47,021 nucleotides of DNA from Leptofilum sp050292445 (GTDB lineage Bacteria; Chloroflexota; Anaerolineae; Promineifilales; Promineifilaceae): the NCBI GenBank assembly GCA_050292445.1, contig JBNKLQ010000003.1, positions 1 through 47,021 of the forward strand, in the 5' to 3' direction. Below are positions 42,347 through 47,021 of the stretch, piece by piece. The position numbers and the translations under genes were made by a program. The stretch's first letter is position 1. Every line of letters starts with the position of its first letter. Under the pieces are notes generated by a model that saw only the letters and a program-made list of their open reading frames with translations, made no database searches and had not been told where the DNA came from.

Positions 42347-43717
42347 TCATAAGAGTTGAATGACGTCCGACAGAACGAAGTGTTGGGTTAACGGGTGAAG
42401 ATAGTATCGTATGTTTTCTTGCAGGCTGGCGATAGCGCCTATTTCCAGGAAGGAAAATTGCCATAATTTATCAATACTTGCAACGAGGTTGGCATGAGGT
42501 AGTTGGCTTACTTGTTTTATCGCTTTGAAGTTGCCGCCAACACCAGGGGCAAAGTGGGCTAGGGTGATGAGTAGTTGCTGGTTTGTTTCAGATAACAATG
42601 ACCAGGAACGGCCGTAAACATGTTTATAGAAATTGATATACTCGTTTTGAGTACCGTTTTGGATATTCACCTCGGTAAGGTGCTGTAAAACAATAGGCAG
42701 GTCAAAATAGGCAAGTTGGCTGACGATCAATTTTAGGGCTAATGGTGAACCGCCAGTCGCTGTGATGACGGGAAATAGCTGCCGGGGTATGGCCTCGGCA
42801 ACGTGGTTTATTCCTTTTTCAGTTGCATCTTGTTGAATAAATTGGACGGCTTCATTTTCAACCAGGCCATCGAGGTGAATGGCAAATAAATCACCACGAA
42901 AACGCTGCCGACTGGTTAAAAGGGCTTTGCTGGGGTTTAAAAACGGCCGTAACTGGGCCACGATTTCGTTTTGGGGGGCAACGGCCGTTTCTAAATTGTC
43001 CAGGATGATAAGTACCGGTTGGCTGCGAAGCAATGCTTGCAGGCGTTTGCTCTTTTGTTCTGGGGGCAATTTGGCTATATCTGGTTGGTTCAATTGGGCG
43101 GCTATTGCGTCTAAGCAAGTATGAAATGTTAACCCACCTTCTGGAACCATAGCGCCTGGTAAATCATTCCGTGACGCACTGATCCAAACCACAGCCGTAA
43201 AATGACAAGATAGTTGGCATTGTTCGGCGATATTGCGGGCTAGGGCCGTTTTACCAATACCGCCTTGCCCATCAATCGTGATAAGCCAACGGCCGTTTTT
43301 ATCTTCTAAAGCTTCCCTTATTTGGGCAAGTAATGTTTGGCGGCCCACCAATTCTCGATAATTTTTACCCGGTAGGTTAACTGATGAAGGCGGCAAAGCC
43401 TGCGAATCATTGGCAAGAAATACGTCTCCAACGACCTGAGTTGGGTTAGGATGCCCACCGTGTAAAAGAAAAAGTTTTAGCCAGCTTTGGTTGAGTTGTC
43501 CCTGTACCACAAGTTCTTTGGCTAAATTTTCTAAATCAGCCAGATTGGCGGGAATATTGCCGCGCCGCCAATGTTCTATGGCTGTGCCGCCCTGGCGGCC
43601 CAAGGCATAGCCCAATTCATCCTGAACAATTTGAATAGATTTTGAGTGCTGGATTTTGATGCGGTAAATGCCTTCAGACAGCAAGCGGGCAAATTCTTCT
43701 TTGGATTGGATGGCCAT
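42347..43717 (-). CDS. NB-ARC (STAND) ATPase with N-terminal HTH-like domain
   Basis: The product is 456 residues from ATG 43717, chosen because TAGGGAG precedes it; an in-frame extension to 43744 is unsupported. Residues about 5-85 resemble an XRE-type helix-turn-helix (IQIVQDELGYALGRQGGTA, EHWRRGNIPANLADLE). NB-ARC follows: P-loop GQGGIGKT (150-157), Walker B VLIILDNLE, sensor LLTSRQR and GGSPLALKL, then a winged-helix segment ending HPLTQHFVLSD. Such proteins are signal-responsive switches, including regulators, antiphage and apoptosis-like systems. No effector domain is visible here. The stop is TGA in the context CTC TTA TGA. Confidence 0.88.
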   Translation of the reverse strand: MAIQSKEEFARLLSEGIYRIKIQHSKSIQIVQDELGYALGRQGGTAIEHWRRGNIPANLADLENLAKELVVQGQLNQSWLKLFLLHGGHPNPTQVVGDVFLANDSQALPPSSVNLPGKNYRELVGRQTLLAQIREALEDKNGRWLITIDGQGGIGKTALARNIAEQCQLSCHFTAVVWISASRNDLPGAMVPEGGLTFHTCLDAIAAQLNQPDIAKLPPEQKSKRLQALLRSQPVLIILDNLETAVAPQNEIVAQLRPFLNPSKALLTSRQRFRGDLFAIHLDGLVENEAVQFIQQDATEKGINHVAEAIPRQLFPVITATGGSPLALKLIVSQLAYFDLPIVLQHLTEVNIQNGTQNEYINFYKHVYGRSWSLLSETNQQLLITLAHFAPGVGGNFKAIKQVSQLPHANLVASIDKLWQFSFLEIGAIASLQENIRYYLHPLTQHFVLSDVIQLL

Positions 43718-43809
43718 AAAACTCCCTACATTTTTTCGTACCACATTCGTAGCGCTTCCCCAAACTTTTCGTAGCTGAATTATATACCATAAACAGAGGA
43801 GTTACCCAA

Positions 43810-43863
43810 ATGCCAGGACAGCGCGTGATCAGTTTGGGGGATCTACTTCAGCGTATTTATTAA
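43810..43863 (+). CDS. possible 17-residue leader peptide
   Basis: AGAGGAG (43795-43801) stands 8 nt before ATG 43810, a better ribosome site than most genes here. The peptide has 17 residues (MPGQRVISLGDLLQRIY). Its stop TAA overlaps the ATG of the longer frame of the next gene (TAATG). It lies in the divergent intergenic region. It could be a leader peptide, a small protein or an accidental match. I recognise no family. Confidence 0.35.
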   Translation: MPGQRVISLGDLLQRIY

Positions 43864-43901
43864 TGGGAGACGGCTGCTTTAGCCAAGAAAAGGAGCATTC
43901 A

Positions 43902-45224
43902 ATGAAACGAGTAAAAATGTTGACATTTATCATTGTTGGGGTTGGTTTTATGCTGGGTTTGGTATTGCTGACGAGTGGCCGAGGAACGGCCGTACATGCA
44001 GCCAATTTTACCGTAAATAGCGTTATTGATGCTGTTGATAGCAACCTTGGTGATGGTGTCTGTGCCACCAGCGGAAATGTATGTACCTTGCGAGCCGCTA
44101 TTCAAGAAGCCAATGCACTGGCTGGAAGCGACGTAATTACCGTACCTGCAGGTACGTACACGTTAACCCTGGTGAGTGGCGGTAGTGACACCGATGCCAC
44201 TGGCGATCTAGATATTACAGATGATCTTACCCTAAGTGGCAGTGGTGTAACAGCAACATATATTGATGGTAATCAAATTGATCGTGTTTTTTATATTGCA
44301 TCGGGCGTTAATGTTCAAATTACAGATGTCACCATCCAAAATGGCAACAGCTCGTTTGGTTCTGGAATATTCAATTGGGGCACACTTACAGTGCAGCGCA
44401 GCGCAATTGCAAATAATCAACTATCCGGAGCGTTCTACGCCGGAGGGGGAATTGATAATATTGGCACAATCACCATCATATCTAGCACAATCCACAACAA
44501 CCAAACGCCAGGGGACGCTAACGGTGGCGGTTTGTTTAACCAGGGGCAAGCAACAATTACAGATACGTCTATCACCAGCAATACTGCGGGAAGCGGTTCA
44601 GGTATTTACAACACTACGTCGGGCGCGGTTTTGCAATTAGAGAATGTGACGATTGCCAACAACTCTGCTGCTGGTTCAGGGGGCGGGATTGTAAACAATA
44701 ATGGCACGGCAACGGTAAATAATCTCACGATTGTGAACAATACCGCTGACAGTGACAACAATAGCTCTGGTGATGGTGGGGGGATATTTGCAGATGGCGG
44801 CACATTAAATATTGCTAACAGCATCGTTGCAGAAAACATAGATATGGGTGATGAATCTCCAGATTGTGGTGGTTTAGCAGGAACAATTGTGTCGGCAGGT
44901 CATAATTTTGTTGGCAAAAATGATGGGTGTAACTGGATTTCTACGACTGGTGACCAAGTTGGAACTATTGCCAGCCCTCTTGATCCTCAATTAGATACAT
45001 TAACGGGGTCCCCAGCTTATTATCCTCTCCTGGCCAGCAGCCCCGTGATTGATGCAGGTGACCCTGCGGCTCCCGATGGGGCTTATCCCGCTTGTGCAGC
45101 CTCAGACCAGGTTGGTACCGCACGGCCTGTGGATGGCGATGGCGATAGTACGGCCGTTTGTGATATAGGTGCCTATGAATGGCGTAATCAAGTAAACGTT
45201 TATCTGCCTACGATTATCAAATAA
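43902..45224 (+). CDS. secreted beta-helix protein with CSLREA and choice-of-anchor Q patterns
   Basis: This 440-residue protein starts at ATG 43902 after AAGGAGC; an in-frame ATG at 43863 is coupled to the small upstream frame but lacks a signal. The signal peptide is MKRVKMLTFIIVGVG and onward, cleaved near VHA-A. The CSLREA motif is CTLRAAIQEANA. Right-handed parallel beta-helix rungs rich in Asn/Gly/Thr follow. It closes with the choice-of-anchor Q pattern CDIGAYEW and the tail VYLPTIIK, a Chloroflexota-type ending. It is likely surface-attached; binding or polysaccharide-degrading roles are possible but no catalytic residues are evident. Confidence 0.88.
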   Translation: MKRVKMLTFIIVGVGFMLGLVLLTSGRGTAVHAANFTVNSVIDAVDSNLGDGVCATSGNVCTLRAAIQEANALAGSDVITVPAGTYTLTLVSGGSDTDATGDLDITDDLTLSGSGVTATYIDGNQIDRVFYIASGVNVQITDVTIQNGNSSFGSGIFNWGTLTVQRSAIANNQLSGAFYAGGGIDNIGTITIISSTIHNNQTPGDANGGGLFNQGQATITDTSITSNTAGSGSGIYNTTSGAVLQLENVTIANNSAAGSGGGIVNNNGTATVNNLTIVNNTADSDNNSSGDGGGIFADGGTLNIANSIVAENIDMGDESPDCGGLAGTIVSAGHNFVGKNDGCNWISTTGDQVGTIASPLDPQLDTLTGSPAYYPLLASSPVIDAGDPAAPDGAYPACAASDQVGTARPVDGDGDSTAVCDIGAYEWRNQVNVYLPTIIK

Positions 45225-45284
45225 CAAAATAGTGCCTCGAAATTTTCGATTAACGATATAACAAATGACAGACGGGTAAAAACC

Positions 45285-46724
45285 ATGAAAAAATACAGTA
45301 TCGTGCTCATTATCATGTTGACATGGCTTATTTCAGCTTGTGCCAACACCAATAATCCAGAAGAAGTTGTAGAATTGGCAACGGCCGTTTCCACCAGCAC
45401 ACACACGCCTCAGCCTACCATTACAGCCATGCCTACAGAAACGCCAACTAGTGAACCAACAGAAACATCCTTGCCGCCCACACAAGCTCCCACCGTAGAA
45501 CCAACGGCTACGGCCACAGCTACACCAACGCCAAATCGCCTGATTGCCTTCGCCTTTTGGAATGAAGAAAGCCATGCTTATCAGTTAGGGGTGATGAATA
45601 CCGATGGTTCAGAGCGTATAGAATTTGCTGCACCCAGCCGCACCTTGCCCGAAGATTATTATCCAGAGCGATTAGGCTATGGTGTCAATTTTTCTTGGTC
45701 GCCCGATGGGTCACGAATAGCGTTCGCTTTTATGAATGACGGCATTACGTCCCCAAACTCCTCCAATTCGGGAGACAAGCAGTTTCAAATGGGAATTATG
45801 AACGCAGATGGCTCTAATCTGGTAGAATTATCCATACCGGTAGATTTTAACGTTTATCGAGCAGCACCGTCTTATACATGGTCACCTGATGGTATGCAAT
45901 TGGCTCTTGTTTCAGATGGGGAACTTTATATTGTCAATGCAGATGGCACAGGTTTGACCTTGGTAGAAAGTGTAGCTGCTTTAAAATCTCAGCCCGATTA
46001 CAATGGAGTTAGCTCTGCGTTTTCACCAGCATGGTCTCCAGATAAAAATCATATCGCTTTTGTTTGGGATAGGAATGTCATGTCACTCGATCTAAACGAT
46101 TCCACCCTGACAACAATCACGAGACCTACACCCGTGCCGATTGAGGATAACACGACAGAGTTTTGGGGCGATCCGGCCCTTGCCTGGTCACCGGATGGCG
46201 CATGGATTGTGAATTCACAGTCTGGTGTTTACCTTTATCAGCATGAGTCACCCCAGGAAGTGATCCAGATTTCTTCTTGGGTTGGCCGCAATTGGAACTG
46301 GTCTTCAGATGGTATGCTGCTATTTGGTCAAGTAACTGATTTAGATGACGATAATTTCCCTACTGAATCACTAATGTTTAACATGAATGATATGACTCTC
46401 GTGCGTAATCCGGCTTTGGGTATGGGTGATTACCTGCGTGGTTTTTCGCCAGATGGCAGCCAGATGGCGTTTGTTTCTAACCGCAATGGAACGTATGATC
46501 TTTTTGTGGCGGATGCAGATGGAGCTCATATTAACCAGTTAACAAACGATGAACCATTTGAGGGTGTTTTTGGTTGGTTGCCTGATGGTACAGGCATTTT
46601 GTTTACTTGGAGCCAGGCTGGCCAGCAAGATATTTATATGGTGGCTGTTGACGGTGCTGAACGGGTGAAATTAACAGATACGGCCGTAAATGAATTCATG
46701 GCTCAGTTACAACCTGCACCTTGA
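45285..46724 (+). CDS. lipoprotein with TolB/PD40-like beta-propeller repeats
   Basis: This 479-residue lipoprotein has a signal ending LISAC (Cys19) and a Thr/Pro/Glu-rich tether of about 55 residues. The beta-propeller blades follow, with the recurrent FSWSPDGSRIAFAF, YTWSPDGMQLAL, WSPDKNHIAF, WSPDGAWIV, FSPDGSQMAFVSNRNG and WLPDGTGILFTW motifs. It would be anchored outside the membrane and could bind partners or ligands. It follows the beta-helix gene by 60 bp on the same strand. The ACGGCCGT octamer occurs at both ends of the gene. Confidence 0.9.
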   Translation: MKKYSIVLIIMLTWLISACANTNNPEEVVELATAVSTSTHTPQPTITAMPTETPTSEPTETSLPPTQAPTVEPTATATATPTPNRLIAFAFWNEESHAYQLGVMNTDGSERIEFAAPSRTLPEDYYPERLGYGVNFSWSPDGSRIAFAFMNDGITSPNSSNSGDKQFQMGIMNADGSNLVELSIPVDFNVYRAAPSYTWSPDGMQLALVSDGELYIVNADGTGLTLVESVAALKSQPDYNGVSSAFSPAWSPDKNHIAFVWDRNVMSLDLNDSTLTTITRPTPVPIEDNTTEFWGDPALAWSPDGAWIVNSQSGVYLYQHESPQEVIQISSWVGRNWNWSSDGMLLFGQVTDLDDDNFPTESLMFNMNDMTLVRNPALGMGDYLRGFSPDGSQMAFVSNRNGTYDLFVADADGAHINQLTNDEPFEGVFGWLPDGTGILFTWSQAGQQDIYMVAVDGAERVKLTDTAVNEFMAQLQPAP

Positions 46725-46741
46725 ATTTTCTTATAACAATT

Positions 46742-47021
46742 ATGAAAGTGACCAAATTCAACAATGCCAGTAACTTTTTAGAAACTGCTCTTACATACCT
46801 AGAAGAGCACGAATCATTAAATGGCCTCATGCTGGGTATCGCTTTTCGGCTGAGTCACAGCGCACCCCGGCGGCGGAATCGGCCGTTTTTGGCGGTGGTA
46901 GAAGACGGCGGCGAACTGGTTGGCGCGGCGGTGATGACCCCACCGCGCAAGATGGTGCTGTACAGCCATTTGCCAGCGTGCCAGCCAGTGGTGCAGGTGC
47001 TGTGGGACGCGCTAGACGATA
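46742..47021 (+). CDS. GNAT-family acetyltransferase, N-terminal part (3' end outside window)
   Basis: The frame starts at ATG 46742 and is open to the window end (93 residues visible). It begins KVTKFNNASNFLETALTYLE and continues LMLGIAFRLSH, FLAVVEDGGELVGAAVMTPP and KMVLYSHLP, typical of the N-terminal half of GNAT proteins. The acetyl-CoA-binding loop would lie downstream. The substrate is unknown. No ribosome site is clear; it starts 18 bp after the lipoprotein stop. Confidence 0.8.
   Translation, partial: MKVTKFNNASNFLETALTYLEEHESLNGLMLGIAFRLSHSAPRRRNRPFLAVVEDGGELVGAAVMTPPRKMVLYSHLPACQPVVQVLWDALDD

Overview
The window looks like a chromosomal segment of a free-living bacterium of the phylum Chloroflexota, probably class Anaerolineae. 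This is inferred from style, not from a marker-gene search. The signs are long Thr/Pro-rich linkers in surface proteins, a CSLREA/choice-of-anchor beta-helix protein ending in a VYLPTIIK tail, leaderless-looking genes with extended -10 boxes, and many Chloroflexota-like sugar-utilisation genes. GC content is moderate. One palindromic octamer, ACGGCCGT, occurs about 72 times by my manual count, roughly once per 650 bp, mostly inside genes. It behaves like the HIP1 element of cyanobacteria.

Layout. 1-2076: end of an ABC-2 type exporter operon (ATPase plus two permeases). 2138-3503 (minus): a small winged-helix-like protein and a membrane protein of unknown function. 3743-6041: a probably leaderless gene for a fused Usp/DUF389/SH3 membrane protein. 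6152-6325: a complete tRNA-Lys(CTT) unit with promoter and terminator. 6442-8366: shikimate kinase fused to a cupin, then 3-dehydroquinate synthase. 8375-9058: greA with a promoter, a leader hairpin that looks like an attenuator, and a terminator. 9252-10781: lysS. 10826-11566: a MITE-like element beside a frameshifted membrane-protein gene. 11805-13130: a cytochrome P450.

14823-34564 is the centrepiece: a divergently controlled L-rhamnose regulon. A hybrid regulator (DeoR HTH and sensor fused to a sugar-binding periplasmic-type domain) faces a long operon. The operon encodes an ABC importer (ATPase, two permeases and an unusual lipoprotein with two tandem substrate-binding domains), a DUF4037 protein, a URO-D-like protein, a cytoplasmic GH78 alpha-L-rhamnosidase, rhamnose mutarotase, rhamnose isomerase and rhamnulokinase. 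These are followed by a MoaD/ThiS-like sulfur carrier, an aldehyde:ferredoxin oxidoreductase (AOR), a class II aldolase and LutABC. Read as a pathway: rhamnosides are imported and hydrolysed; rhamnose goes through rhamnulose and rhamnulose-1-P to DHAP plus L-lactaldehyde. AOR is placed to oxidise lactaldehyde to lactate with ferredoxin, and LutABC would take lactate to pyruvate. A tungsten- or molybdenum-pterin AOR in the lactaldehyde step is the most interesting metabolic proposal here.

34622-37087: YesL/DUF624 membrane protein, gluconokinase, VOC protein and metallophosphoesterase. 37192-40886: two ABC exporter half-transporters whose sequences predict a heterodimer with one degenerate ATP site. 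40933-43717 (minus): an NB-ARC/STAND ATPase and a TPR protein, apparently a split signalling pair. 43810-47021: a possible 17-residue leader peptide, a secreted beta-helix protein, a PD40-repeat lipoprotein and the start of a GNAT acetyltransferase.

Most gaps between genes carry inverted repeats from several families, and relatives of these repeats sit in frame inside coding genes (aroB, the GH78 gene and the tail of the DUF4037 gene). No CRISPR array, transposase, integrase or rRNA gene was seen.
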